A stretch of DNA of 33,345 nt from RGIG3159 sp034927685 (GTDB taxonomy: Bacteria > Bacillota > Clostridia > Oscillospirales > Oscillospiraceae). Location of the stretch: the NCBI GenBank assembly GCA_034927685.1, contig JAYFPO010000011.1, positions 1 to 33,345 of the forward strand. Direction: 5' to 3'. A model generated the notes under the pieces. That model saw only the letters and a list, made by a program, of their open reading frames with translations, did not search any database and had not been told where the DNA came from. Position numbers and translations under genes: made by a program. How positions within the stretch are numbered: the first letter of the stretch is position 1; each line of letters starts with the position of its first letter. This document shows, one piece after another, positions 1 through 7,450 of this stretch.

Positions 1-135
1 AGCCGACAGGCCCGGGAACAGGGGCGCGGGGCTGTGGCCCTGCGCGGCAGGATGATCGACGCGCCCATCGCGCAGCGCGCGGAGCGGACCATCGCCATGG
101 CCGAGGCGCTGGGACTGGGGAGGGCGGACGGATGA
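1..135 (+). CDS. citE: Citrate/citramalate lyase beta subunit, 3' end only
   Basis: The frame is open from the window edge to TGA at 133-135 and encodes the last 44 residues. The segment GRMIDAPIAQRAERTIAMAE followed by ALGLG is the usual C-terminal helix of CitE-type lyase beta subunits (HpcH/HpaI aldolase family), which cleave the citryl- or citramalyl-ACP thioester to release acetyl-ACP or its product. The gene starts outside the window. Its stop overlaps an ATG at 132-134 (ATGA), which opens the first of two decayed copies of the citF head before the true citF at 308. Because the neighbourhood is the methylaspartate pathway, the enzyme is more likely citramalate lyase than citrate lyase; that is inference. 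The family call rests on a short tail but is supported by the adjacent alpha subunit. Confidence 0.72.
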   Translation, partial: SRQAREQGRGAVALRGRMIDAPIAQRAERTIAMAEALGLGRADG

Positions 136-355
136 ACACAATAGCAGGGTTTTCTTCGCGGGAGACAATCGCCAGAACCCGGCTGGTCGTCGCGGCCCGG
201 GCACGGGGGAGGGCGGACGGATGAACACAAACGCAAGTTTTTTTTCGCGGGAGACAATCGCGCGGGGCCGCCGACCGGCGGGCGCTGGGACTGGGGAGGG
301 TTGACGGATGGACACAAAAGTAGTATCCTCTCTGCGGGAGGCAATCGCGCTGACG
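113..355 (+). repeat. Triplicated citE-tail/citF-head junction
   Basis: Three imperfect copies of the block GGGGAGGG, 5-6 bases, ATG(A/G)ACACAA, about 20 bases, GCGGGAG(A/G)CAATCGC lie in a row, with ATGs at 132, 221 and 308 (spacings 89 and 87 bases). The first two open short frames of 30 codons (132-224) and 27 codons (221-304). They start MNTIAGFSSRETIAR and MNTNASFFSRETIAR, compared with MDTKVVSSLREAIAL for real citF. The first short frame ends in RGRADG, like the citE tail. Each copy keeps a GGGGAGGG ribosome-binding site. This is direct sequence evidence of tandem duplication across the coupled gene junction. Confidence 0.88.
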
Positions 356-1729
356 GGCCTCCAAAGCGGCATGACCGTTTCCTTCCACCACCACCTGCGG
401 GGCGGCGACTTTGTACTGAATCTGGTGCTGCGCGAGCTTGCGGACATGGGCCTCCGGGACCTGACCGTCAACGCCAGCTCCCTGTTCGACGTGCACGCGC
501 CGCTGCTCGGGCACATCAATAACCATGTGGTCACGAAGATTCAGACCGACTACATGGCCGCGGGCCTTGGCCGGGCCGTCTCCGCGGGCGTTTTGGAGAC
601 GCCGGTGGAGTTCCGCACCCACGGCGGCAGACCGTGCGACATCGCGCGGGGCGTCACGCCCATCGACGTCGCCTTTCTCGCCGCGCCGACGGCGGACCCC
701 ATGGGCAACTGCTCCGGCAAAACCGGGCAATCCGCCTGCGGCAGCCTCGGCTACGCCGTCGCCGACGCGCGGTACGCCCGGCGGGTGGTCGTGATTACCG
801 ACCACCTCGTGCCGTACCCCTTGCAGGACTGGTCCATCCCGGAGACCGACGTCGACTATGTGGTGGCGGTGGACGCCATCGGCGACCCCAGGGGCATCGT
901 CTCCGGCACCACGAAGCTCACGCGCGACCCGGTCGGGCTGGTCATGGCCGACTACGCGGCGCAGGTCATCCGGCATTCCGGTCTGCTGCGGGACGGGTTT
1001 TCGTTCCAGACCGGCGCGGGCGGCGCGTCGCTGGCCGCCGCGCAGTTCCTGAAGGAGATCATGGTCAGGGAGAACATTCACGGCAGCTTCGGCCTCGGCG
1101 GCATCACCGGCTCGCTCGTGGAGATGCTGCGGGCCGGGTGCTTCCAGACGCTGCTGGACGTGCAGTGCTTTGATTTGCAGGCCGTGGAGTCGCTGCGGCA
1201 GGACCCCCGGCACCGTGAAATTTCCGCCGCGCACTACGCGGGGCCGACGGTGAAAAGCGCCGTCGTGGACAGCCTCGACGTGGTGATTCTGGGGGCCACG
1301 GAGGTGGACACCGACTTCAACGTCAACGTCCACACCGACTCCGGCGGCAGCATCATGGGCGGCTCCGGCGGCCACAGCGACGCGGCGGCGGGCGCGAAGC
1401 TCACCGTGATCCTCGCGCCGCTGTTCCGGGCGCGGCTGCCCATCGTCACCGACCGCGTGGCCTGCGTATCCACGCCTGGCCGGGACGTCGATGTGCTGGT
1501 GACCCAGGGCGGCATCGCCGTGAACCCCAAAAATCCCGACCTGCGCCGCCGCCTGCTGGACGCGGGCCTGCCGGTTCTGGATATCGGAGAACTGAAGGAA
1601 AGAGCGGAGCGCCTGACCGGCGTGCCCCGCCCGGTACCGCGCGGCGAACGCGCGGTGGCGAAGGTCATCGGCCGGGACGGAACCCTGCTTTCTACTATTT
1701 TTAATGTACCGACGAGGGAAAGAACATGA
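308..1729 (+). CDS. citF: Citrate/citramalate lyase alpha subunit (acyl-ACP transferase)
   Basis: The 473-residue protein matches CitF-type alpha subunits along its length. These are CoA-transferase-fold enzymes that swap acetyl-ACP for citryl- or citramalyl-ACP in the cytoplasmic lyase complex. Recognisable blocks are CSGKTGQSACGSLGYAVADA (about 137-156), DVQCFDLQAVESLRQDP (about 281-297) and GATEVDTDFNVNVHTDSGG (about 325-343). ATG 308 is chosen because it follows GGGGAGGG by a few bases and begins the full-length homologous frame; the two upstream ATGs at 132 and 221 lead only to short stopped frames. The TGA at 1727-1729 overlaps the next ATG at 1726. Linkage to mesaconase-like, glutamate mutase and methylaspartate ammonia-lyase genes argues for citramalate lyase, giving acetate and pyruvate. 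Substrate is inferred; family is firm. Confidence 0.92.
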   Translation: MDTKVVSSLREAIALTGLQSGMTVSFHHHLRGGDFVLNLVLRELADMGLRDLTVNASSLFDVHAPLLGHINNHVVTKIQTDYMAAGLGRAVSAGVLETPVEFRTHGGRPCDIARGVTPIDVAFLAAPTADPMGNCSGKTGQSACGSLGYAVADARYARRVVVITDHLVPYPLQDWSIPETDVDYVVAVDAIGDPRGIVSGTTKLTRDPVGLVMADYAAQVIRHSGLLRDGFSFQTGAGGASLAAAQFLKEIMVRENIHGSFGLGGITGSLVEMLRAGCFQTLLDVQCFDLQAVESLRQDPRHREISAAHYAGPTVKSAVVDSLDVVILGATEVDTDFNVNVHTDSGGSIMGGSGGHSDAAAGAKLTVILAPLFRARLPIVTDRVACVSTPGRDVDVLVTQGGIAVNPKNPDLRRRLLDAGLPVLDIGELKERAERLTGVPRPVPRGERAVAKVIGRDGTLLSTIFNVPTRERT

Positions 1730-2565
1730 GAGAATTATCCGCGAACACCGTCACGGAGGCGGTGGCGCGCCTCTGCATCGAGGCCAACTGCCACCTGCCG
1801 GAGGACGTGCGGCGCCGCATCGCGGCCTGCCGCAGCGCCGAGGACTGGGCGCCGGCCCGGGAGATTCTGGACCGGATCATGGAAAATTACCAAATCGCCG
1901 ACGAGGCCGGACAGCCCATCTGTCAGGACACGGGCATGGCCTGCGTGTTCGTGGAGCTCGGGCAGGACGTCCACATCACGGGCGACCTGTCGGAGGCCAT
2001 CCACGAGGGCGTGCGCCGCGGCTACCGGGACGGCTTTCTGCGCAAGTCCGTGGTGCGCGACCCGCTTGACCGCGTCAACACCGGCGACAATACCCCGGCC
2101 ATGATCTACTACGATCTGGTCCCCGGCGAGCAGGTCAGACTCACCGTCGCACCCAAGGGCTTCGGCAGCGAAAATATGAGCCAGATCAAAATGCTGAAGC
2201 CCTCCGACGGGCTTCCGGGCGTGAGGGACTTCGTGCTGCGGGCGGTCGAGGAGGCGGGGCCAAATCCCTGCCCGCCGATCGTCGTGGGCGTCGGCCTCGG
2301 CGGCACCTTCGACCGGGCCGCGCTGCTGGCCAAAAAGGCCCTGCTGCGGCCGGTCGACCAGCGCAGCGAGAGTCCGTTCTATGCCGATTTGGAGCGGGAA
2401 CTTCTGGAGAAGTGTAACCGCCTCGGCATCGGCCCGCAGGGCTTCGGCGGCAAAACCACCGCCCTGGCCGTCAACATCGAGGCCTGTCCCACCCACATCG
2501 CGGGTCTGCCCGTGGCGGTCAACATCAACTGCCACGTGACCCGCCACAAGACGGAGGTGCTGTAA
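1726..2565 (+). CDS. Class I fumarate hydratase-type alpha subunit, probably mesaconase large subunit
   Basis: The 279-residue protein is the N-terminal (alpha) half of the oxygen-sensitive [4Fe-4S] hydro-lyases (FumA/TtdA family). Typical blocks are ICQDTGMACVFVELGQ (65-80), GFGSENMSQIKML (145-157), NPCPPIVVGVGLGGTFD (180-196) and GFGGKTTALAVNIEACPTH (239-257). C66, C182 and C254 are the natural candidates for cluster ligands. It overlaps citF by ATGA and is followed after one base by the beta subunit, so the pair is coexpressed. Homologues interconvert fumarate/malate, tartrate/oxaloacetate or mesaconate/citramalate. Position between lyase and methylaspartate genes favours mesaconate hydration to citramalate. 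Family certain, substrate inferred. Confidence 0.9.
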   Translation: MRELSANTVTEAVARLCIEANCHLPEDVRRRIAACRSAEDWAPAREILDRIMENYQIADEAGQPICQDTGMACVFVELGQDVHITGDLSEAIHEGVRRGYRDGFLRKSVVRDPLDRVNTGDNTPAMIYYDLVPGEQVRLTVAPKGFGSENMSQIKMLKPSDGLPGVRDFVLRAVEEAGPNPCPPIVVGVGLGGTFDRAALLAKKALLRPVDQRSESPFYADLERELLEKCNRLGIGPQGFGGKTTALAVNIEACPTHIAGLPVAVNINCHVTRHKTEVL

Positions 2566-2566
2566 G

Positions 2567-3124
2567 ATGCCGATTTCAATTCAGGCGCCCATGACAAAAG
2601 AGCAGGCGAGAGCGCTCCGGGCGGGCGACAGCTGCCTGCTGTCCGGCGTGATCTACACGGCCCGCGACGCCGCCCACAAGCGGCTCTGCGCGCTCGCCGA
2701 CCGCGGCGAAGCCCTGCCGTTCGAGATCCGGGACGCCGTCATCTACTACGTCGGCCCCACCCCGGCGCGGGAAGGGCAGGTCATCGGCTCCGCCGGGCCG
2801 ACCACCTCCTACCGCATGGACGCCTACAGCCCCACCCTGATCGCGCTCGGCGAGACCGGCATGATCGGCAAGGGCAAACGCGGGCCGGAGGTCGTGGCCG
2901 CCATGCGGCGCTGCGGCGCGGTCTACTTCGGCGCCATCGGCGGCTGCGGCGCGCTGCTGGCGAAATGCGTCAAAACCGCCGAGGTCATCGCCTACGACGA
3001 TCTCGGCGCGGAGGCCGTCCGGCGGCTGGAGGTCGAGAATTTCCCGGTCACCGTCGTCATCGACAGCGAGGGGAATAACCTCTACGAGTCCGGCCGACAG
3101 GAATATCTTTCCAAAATCGACTGA
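2567..3124 (+). CDS. Class I fumarate hydratase-type beta subunit, probably mesaconase small subunit
   Basis: The 185-residue protein is the C-terminal (beta) domain of class I fumarase-type hydro-lyases. Diagnostic blocks are VGPTPAREGQVIGSAGPTTS followed by YRMD (about 63-86), GETGMIGKGKRG (about 94-105) and YFGAIGGCGALLAKCV (about 121-136). It supplies substrate-binding residues to the alpha subunit encoded immediately upstream with a one-base gap, and neither subunit is expected to work alone. It ends the first operon; a new promoter begins 15 bases after the stop at 3124. In context it should hydrate mesaconate to citramalate, although fumarase activity cannot be excluded from sequence. 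Confidence 0.9.
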   Translation: MPISIQAPMTKEQARALRAGDSCLLSGVIYTARDAAHKRLCALADRGEALPFEIRDAVIYYVGPTPAREGQVIGSAGPTTSYRMDAYSPTLIALGETGMIGKGKRGPEVVAAMRRCGAVYFGAIGGCGALLAKCVKTAEVIAYDDLGAEAVRRLEVENFPVTVVIDSEGNNLYESGRQEYLSKID

Positions 3125-3139
3125 TTTCCGTCTTCCCGC

Positions 3140-3168
3140 TTGACAAAATGGCCCCGCCTCTCTACAAT
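3140..3168 (+). promoter_or_regulatory. Sigma-70-type promoter of the GntR gene
   Basis: TTGACA at 3140-3145 and TACAAT at 3163-3168 are separated by exactly 17 bases. The start point should be near 3175, inside the palindrome at 3169-3186. A possible in-frame TTG start lies in the -35 box itself, so it is rejected as the translation start. Confidence 0.8.
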
Positions 3169-3186
3169 GATTGTACTAGAACAATC
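3169..3186 (+). promoter_or_regulatory. Candidate operator of the GntR regulator
   Basis: GATTGT (3169-3174), six bases, ACAATC (3181-3186) is a perfect inverted repeat. Its inner 14 bases, TTGTACTAGAACAA, form a near-perfect palindrome centred on CTAG. It starts directly after the -10 box and covers the expected transcription start, as expected for an autorepressor site. Function is inferred. Confidence 0.5.
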
Positions 3187-3202
3187 GCTGGGAGGCGGGG
3201 CT

Positions 3203-4183
3203 TTGCCTGACTTGTATCAAATCAATCCGGAGTTGGATCTTCCCATCTACCGGCAGCTCGCGGACCGAATTCGCGGGAATATCCGCGTGGGGGCCATGAC
3301 GCCGGGGATGCAGCTTCCGACGGTCCGGGACCTGGCCGCGGCGCTGGGCATTGCCCGGGGGACCGTCAAGCGGGCCTATGACGAGCTGGAGGCGGCGGGC
3401 GCCGTCGAGAAGGTGCAGGGCCGGGGGACGTTTGTGCGTCAGCGGCAGGAGAGCTCCGACAGCCGCAAGGAGCAGGCCATGACCGCCATCGACGGGATGC
3501 TGGAAAAGCTGGAGGCCTTGGGCTTCTCCGCCTCGGAGATCAATATTTTTCTGAATCTGAAGCTGCGGGAGCGGGCCGAAGGCCAGTCCGGCATCAAGGT
3601 GGCGGTCATCGAGTGCAACCCCGAGGTGCTCGCGCAGCTCACGGAGCAGCTCCGGGCGCTCGCGCAGGTGGACCTCTATCCCCATCTGCTGGGCGACGTC
3701 GCGGCCTATCCCTACCGGATCGGGGAGGAGATGGACCTGATCGTCACCACGGCGGAGCACGCCGCCGCGCTTCAGTCGATTCTGGAGCGGCCAAAGCTCG
3801 CAAAGATCGCGCTGCGGCTGGCGCCGAAAAGCGTGGCCGGCATCATCAAATTGCAGCCGGGGGAGACGGTCGGCATCCTGTGCAGCAGCGAGCGCTTCGG
3901 CGAGCTGATCTACGGCGTCTGCGCCGCCTATACGGAGCGCGTGGTGGTGACGCGGCCGTGCCTGCTCGAAAAGGACCTCGACTGCGCCGCGTTTTTCGCG
4001 GATAAGACCGCCGTGCTGCTGCCGGAGGGGTATGAAAAGTACTGCACGCCGGAAATTCGGGAGCAGATCCGCCGCTTCGGCGAGGAAAAACGTCTGATTC
4101 TCTGCGCCTACCAGGTGGAAGAGGGCTCGCTCTTATACCTCGAGGACAAAATCGAGCGCCTGCGGGAGAAAAAACGAATTTGA
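3203..4183 (+). CDS. GntR-family transcriptional regulator with a large C-terminal sensor-like region
   Basis: TTG at 3203 is preferred: it follows GGGAGG (3190-3195) by seven bases and lies downstream of the promoter at 3140-3168. The product is 326 residues. Residues about 11-79 form a GntR winged helix (LPIYRQLADRIR, QLPTVRDLAAALGIARGTVK, GRGTFVRQ). Residues about 83-135 look helical and linker-like. The remaining 190 residues contain alternating beta/alpha segments (KVAVIECN, DLIVTTAEH, TVGILCSS, TAVLLPEGYE, LILCAYQV) that resemble a periplasmic-binding-protein-like or response domain. This is longer than the short YtrA-type regulators with a similar N-terminus. It sits between the lyase/mesaconase operon and the glutamate mutase operon and probably controls one or both. 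ATG 3168 is an alternative start but overlaps the -10 box. Confidence 0.82.
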   Translation: MPDLYQINPELDLPIYRQLADRIRGNIRVGAMTPGMQLPTVRDLAAALGIARGTVKRAYDELEAAGAVEKVQGRGTFVRQRQESSDSRKEQAMTAIDGMLEKLEALGFSASEINIFLNLKLRERAEGQSGIKVAVIECNPEVLAQLTEQLRALAQVDLYPHLLGDVAAYPYRIGEEMDLIVTTAEHAAALQSILERPKLAKIALRLAPKSVAGIIKLQPGETVGILCSSERFGELIYGVCAAYTERVVVTRPCLLEKDLDCAAFFADKTAVLLPEGYEKYCTPEIREQIRRFGEEKRLILCAYQVEEGSLLYLEDKIERLREKKRI

Positions 4184-4190
4184 GTGAAAC

Positions 4191-4220
4191 AGGGCCTTTC
4201 CCGGAAGGGAAAGGCCCTTT
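4191..4220 (+). terminator. Rho-independent terminator after the GntR gene
   Basis: A perfect 12-bp stem AGGGCCTTTCCC / GGGAAAGGCCCT with a GGAA loop (4191-4218) lies seven bases after the stop. It ends in only a short T run, so efficiency is uncertain. Confidence 0.75.
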
Positions 4221-5040
4221 GCCGCTACCCTGAACGGGAAGGCTTACGGGGGTGCCCAAAAAGGCTTCCCCTTGAGGGGAAGCTGTCGCCGCAGGCGACT
4301 GATGAGGTGGGAGATGGCCACAAGCCGAATTTCGCGGCTGTTCCGCCGTCGCCCCTCATCCACCGCAAGCGGTCCCCCTTCCCTCTCGGGGGAAGGCTTA
4401 CGAGGGACGGCTTCCCCTTGAGGGGAAGCTGTCGCCGCAGGCGACTGATGAGGTGGGAGACGGGCACGGCCACAAAACGCTCTTGCAGAAAAACGAAACC
4501 GCCGCGCGGTAGCGAAGCGTGCGCGGCGGCGGGAAGGTTGGCAGCAGGCGGCTTTGCAGCGAATAAATACTTGTCCGCACCGCATCCCCCGGGCGACTTT
4601 TGCCGGAGCCCGGGCACGCGTCTTTTCTGGCTTTCTGCGCGAACAGAAAGCCAGCCGCCGGAGGCAGCCCACACATCCGGGCTTTGCCACCGCCGCACGT
4701 CCGCAGCCCTCATCCGTCACGGCTCTGTCGTCGCCCTCATCCGCTTCGCTGCGCTCAGCACCTTCCCCCGAGGGGGAAGGCTTACGAGAGAGCGCGCTTC
4801 GTGCTACCCCAAGGGGGAAGGCTTACGGGGGCGTACCAACGAGGCTTCCCCTCATAGGGGAAGCTGGCAGCGAAGCTGACTGATGAGGTGGGAAATGGGC
4901 ACGAAGCGTAATTTGCGTCACAGCTGCGTCGTCGGCCCTCATCCGTCACGGCTTCGCCGTGACACCTTCCCCCTCGGGGGAAGGCTTACGAGAGCGCGCG
5001 TCACGATACCTTTCCTCTCCGGGGGAACGCCTTTTTTTGC
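4221..5040. repeat. Intergenic block of modular palindromic repeats
   Basis: No gene is supported here. The block holds successive type-A composite repeats. Each has a CTTCCCC-loop-GGGGAAG hairpin, a second small hairpin (CGCCGCAGGCG or CGGCTTCGCCG type), then GATGAGG(G/T)G, a short core, and the same modules inverted. Examples are about 4258-4395 and 4839-4990. One composite carries the long type-D core at 4487-4682. Reading frames across this block are low-complexity and not conserved in frame between copies. Confidence 0.85.
4487..4682 (-). repeat. Type-D long-core repeat, copy 1
   Basis: This is the only copy on the minus strand; the other six are on plus. Reading minus, it begins CCCGGATGTGTGGG and contains the stem GGCTTTCTG/CAGAAAGCC. 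It then has CCCGGGC...GCCCGGG around TAAAAGTC-like sequence written here as GGCAAAAGTC, and ends in a GC-rich hairpin (GCCGCCGCGC/GCGCGGCGG) plus TTTCGTTTTTC. It is flanked by type-A arms on both sides. Confidence 0.85.
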
Positions 5041-5069
5041 GAAACTTTGATGGAACCTATGATTTATTC

Positions 5070-5098
5070 TTGACATATGATATAGAACATTATAGTAT
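5070..5098 (+). promoter_or_regulatory. Promoter of the glutamate mutase operon
   Basis: TTGACA (5070-5075) is followed by an AT-rich stretch with -10 candidates TATAGT (5091-5096, 15-base spacer) or TAGTAT (5093-5098, 17-base spacer). The stretch is strikingly AT-rich compared with its surroundings. No cobalamin-riboswitch-like sequence is visible, although glutamate mutase uses adenosylcobalamin. Confidence 0.6.
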
Positions 5099-5104
5099 AT
5101 AGAT

Positions 5105-5128
5105 ATAGTTCAATCGGGCGTTTGCCCG
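5105..5128 (+). promoter_or_regulatory. Candidate regulatory site and leader hairpin before glmS
   Basis: ATAGTTCAATCG (5105-5116) matches 9 of 12 bases of CTAGAACAATCG (3176-3187) in the GntR promoter palindrome, so the same regulator may bind both. It overlaps a small hairpin CGGGC-GTTT-GCCCG (5115-5128) just upstream of the ribosome-binding site. The regulatory role is inferred. Confidence 0.35.
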
Positions 5129-5145
5129 GATTCGAGGTACGGTAC

Positions 5146-5583
5146 ATGGAGAACAAAAAGAAGACTCTGGTCATGGGCGTCATCGGCGCGGACGTGCACG
5201 CCGTCGGCAACAAAATTCTGTATCACGCCTTCACCGGGGCCGGGTTCGAGGTCATCAACCTCGGCGTCATGGTCTCCCAGGAGGAATACATCGCGGCGGC
5301 CATCGAGGCCGACGCCGACGCCATCGTCGTCTCCTCGCTCTACGGTCAGGGCGAGCTGGACTGCCGCGGCATGCGCGAAAAATGCGACGAGGCGGGGCTC
5401 AGGGGCATCGCGCTGGTCGTCGGCGGCAACATCGTCATCGGCAAGCAGACCTTCAGCGAGGTGGAGCCGCGCTTCCGAGCCATGGGCTTCGACCGCGCGT
5501 TCCCGCCGGGCACCGCGCCCGAGACCACCATCGATGCCCTGCGGGAGCTGCTGCGCATGGACGGGGCGGTGACGGCCCCGTGA
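5146..5583 (+). CDS. glmS: Glutamate mutase (methylaspartate mutase) sigma subunit
   Basis: The 145-residue cobalamin-binding subunit carries the base-off/His-on motif DVHAVG (D16-G21), with H18 the expected lower cobalt ligand. It also has SSLYGQGE (about 69-76) and VVGGNIVIGKQ (about 96-106). Together with GlmE it converts L-glutamate to (2S,3S)-3-methylaspartate. ATG 5146 is chosen because GAGG at 5134-5137 is eight bases upstream and MENKKKTLVMGVIG aligns with family N-termini; the in-frame ATG at 5122 lacks a good site. It is the first gene of the glm operon, and its TGA overlaps the GTG of mutL (GTGA). The length is slightly above the roughly 137 residues of clostridial GlmS. Confidence 0.95.
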   Translation: MENKKKTLVMGVIGADVHAVGNKILYHAFTGAGFEVINLGVMVSQEEYIAAAIEADADAIVVSSLYGQGELDCRGMREKCDEAGLRGIALVVGGNIVIGKQTFSEVEPRFRAMGFDRAFPPGTAPETTIDALRELLRMDGAVTAP

Positions 5584-6971
5584 AGCCGGTTCTGCTGATC
5601 GATTTCGGGAGCACCTACACCAAGCTGACCGCCGTGGACGTGGAGAGCGAGACCCTGCTCGGCACCGCCTCGGCCTACACAACCATCAAAACCGACGTGG
5701 GCGACGGCCTGAAAATCGGCCTTGCCGCGCTGGCGCGGCAGATCGGAACGCCCGTCTTCGCGGAGACCTACGCCTGCTCCTCCGCCGCCGGCGGACTGCG
5801 CATGATTACGAGCGGCCTCGTGCCGGAGCTGACCTCCGAGGCGGCCCGCCGGGCCAGTCTCGGGGCCGGGGCCAAGGTCGTCGGGGTCTACTCCTTCCAG
5901 CTCACGGAGGACGATATTCAGGAGATCGGCGCGGCGCGGCCCGACATCCTGCTGCTCGTCGGCGGCATTGACGGCGGCAACGCCGACTGCATCCTGCACA
6001 ACGCCCGGATGCTCGCCGCGCTGCCGCCGGAGTTTCCCGTCGTGATCGCGGGCAACCGCTCCGCCGCGCGCGCATGCGAGCGGATTCTCGAACCCTTCGA
6101 GACCCACCTCTGCGAAAATGTCATGCCGAAATTCGGCGCGCTGAACGTGGAACCCGCGCAGAAGCAGATCCGCGAGATTTTCCTGCGGCGGATCGTGCGG
6201 GCCAAGGGCCTCAGCCGCGCGGAAACACTGCTCTCGGACATTCTGATGCCCACGCCGTCGGCGGCGGCGCTGGCGATGAATCTTCTCTCCCGGGGCTACG
6301 GCGGGGAGGCGGGCATCGGCGATTTGATCGCCGTGGACGTGGGCGGCGCCACCACCGACGTCTATTCCGTGGCCGACGGCATGCCGGAGTGCGCCAGCAC
6401 GGTCTGCAAGGGCCTGCCGGAGCCCGTCTCCAAGCGGACCGTCGAGGGCGACCTCGGGATGCGCTACGGCATCCGGGGGATCGTCGAGGCCGCGGGCCTG
6501 CCGCGGATCTGCGCGCTCTCCGGCCTGACTAAGAAGCGGGCGGAGGCGCGGATCGACGAGCTTGCCGCGCATCCGGAGACCCTGCCGGACGGCGACCCGG
6601 AGCTGGAGCGGCTCGACTTCGCGCTGGCCGCGCTGGCCGTCGAGACGGCGGTCGCCCGCCACGCGGGCACAGTCGAGGAGACCTACACCCTGCTGGGCAA
6701 GACCTATGTGCAGACCGGCAAGGACCTGCGGAGCGTCGGGACCGTCGTGGTCACCGGCGGCAGTCTGATCCACACGCCAAGGACCGCCCAGATCGCGGCA
6801 AGCGCCTGCTACAGCCCGGCAAGCCCGATGTCGCTGCGGCCGAGGCGGGCGGAGATTCTGGTCGACCGGCGGTATATTCTGGCCGCGATGGGCCTGCTCT
6901 CCACGCACTACCCGGAAACGGCGCTGCGCATCATGAAGAAGGGGCTGGAAGCAAATGGATATTCGGAATAA
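5580..6971 (+). CDS. mutL: Glutamate mutase accessory protein MutL/GlmL (actin-like ATPase)
   Basis: GTG 5580 overlaps the glmS stop and gives a 463-residue protein. Residues about 4-19 (LLIDFGSTYTKLTAVD) are the phosphate-1 motif of the actin/Hsp70/hydantoinase-like ATPase fold. AVDVGGATTDVYSVADG near 250-270 is the phosphate-2 motif, and VVTGGSLIHTP near 390 the adenosine motif. Proteins of this family lie between the two glutamate mutase genes and are thought to reactivate or protect the cobalamin enzyme. The last codons overlap the start of a duplicated glmE head by 17 bases. Its C-terminal tail ALRIMKKGLEANGYSE is copied at the end of that duplicate. Confidence 0.92.
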   Translation: MKPVLLIDFGSTYTKLTAVDVESETLLGTASAYTTIKTDVGDGLKIGLAALARQIGTPVFAETYACSSAAGGLRMITSGLVPELTSEAARRASLGAGAKVVGVYSFQLTEDDIQEIGAARPDILLLVGGIDGGNADCILHNARMLAALPPEFPVVIAGNRSAARACERILEPFETHLCENVMPKFGALNVEPAQKQIREIFLRRIVRAKGLSRAETLLSDILMPTPSAAALAMNLLSRGYGGEAGIGDLIAVDVGGATTDVYSVADGMPECASTVCKGLPEPVSKRTVEGDLGMRYGIRGIVEAAGLPRICALSGLTKKRAEARIDELAAHPETLPDGDPELERLDFALAALAVETAVARHAGTVEETYTLLGKTYVQTGKDLRSVGTVVVTGGSLIHTPRTAQIAASACYSPASPMSLRPRRAEILVDRRYILAAMGLLSTHYPETALRIMKKGLEANGYSE

Positions 6972-7450
6972 ACGGATTCCCGACGGCGAGTTTGCGGCGC
7001 TGCGGCAGGAGGTGCTCGCCCAGTGGCAAACGGGCCGGGACGTCGATTTGGACGAGTCGGTTGCCTACCACAAAGCCATGCCCGAGGGCCGGATCTTTTC
7101 CAAAAAGCTATGCGCGGCGAAACGCGCCGGAAAGACGCTGGTACAGCCCCGGGCGGGCGTCGCGACCATCGGAGAGCACATCCGGGCGCTGCGCATCATG
7201 AAGAAGGAGCTGGAATCAAATGGATATTCGGAATAAACGGATTCCCGACGGCGAGTTTGCGGCGCTGCGGCAGGAGGTGCTCACCCAGTGGCAAACGGGC
7301 CGGGACGTCGATTTGGACGAGTCGGTTGCCTACCACAAGGCCATGCCCGAGAGCCGGATCTTTCCCAAAAAGCTATGCGCGGCGAAACGCGCCGGGAAGA
7401 CGCTGGTGCAGCCCCGGGCGGGCGTCGCGACCATCGAGGAGCACATCCGG
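6921..7450 (+). repeat. 265-bp tandem duplication across the mutL/glmE junction
   Basis: Unit 1 (6921-7185) and unit 2 (7186-7450) are nearly identical, with about nine differences seen by eye. Each begins GCGCTGCGCATCATGAAGAA, contains the mutL tail, the ribosome-binding site and about 77 codons of glmE, and ends GAGCACATCCGG. GCTGC is present at both original breakpoints (GCGCTGCGC in mutL, CTGCTGCAG in glmE), suggesting slippage or short-homology recombination. Confidence 0.95.
6955..7236 (+). pseudogene. Chimeric remnant: glmE N-terminus fused to mutL tail
   Basis: This 93-codon frame begins MDIRNKRIPDGEFAALRQEV exactly like glmE, follows it for about 77 residues to ATIGEHIR, then switches to ALRIMKKELESNGYSE, the mutL C-terminus. 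It arises from the 265-bp tandem duplication. It keeps the normal ribosome-binding site and overlaps both mutL and the intact glmE (ATG 7220) in the same way mutL once overlapped glmE, so it may still be translated. It lacks the barrel core and cannot be a mutase. Whether the peptide has any role is unknown; a by-product of duplication is the simplest view. Confidence 0.88.

Noticed and set aside
3140..3202. TTG at 3140 as start of the GntR protein
   Set aside because: This TTG is part of the TTGACA -35 box and lies upstream of the predicted transcription start.
4221..5040. Several 80-230-codon frames across the repeat block
   Set aside because: They are translations of hairpin repeats. The same DNA is read in different frames and strands in other copies, with no coding constraint visible.
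5041..5145. Cobalamin riboswitch before the adenosylcobalamin-dependent mutase
   Set aside because: The leader is short and AT-rich with no B12-box-like segment; only a promoter and small hairpin are seen.
5346..6908. Long open frame of about 520 codons on minus opposite mutL and glmS
   Set aside because: High GC at third positions keeps antisense frames open. The translation is Arg/Gly/His-rich without domains, and the plus strand encodes clear homologues.
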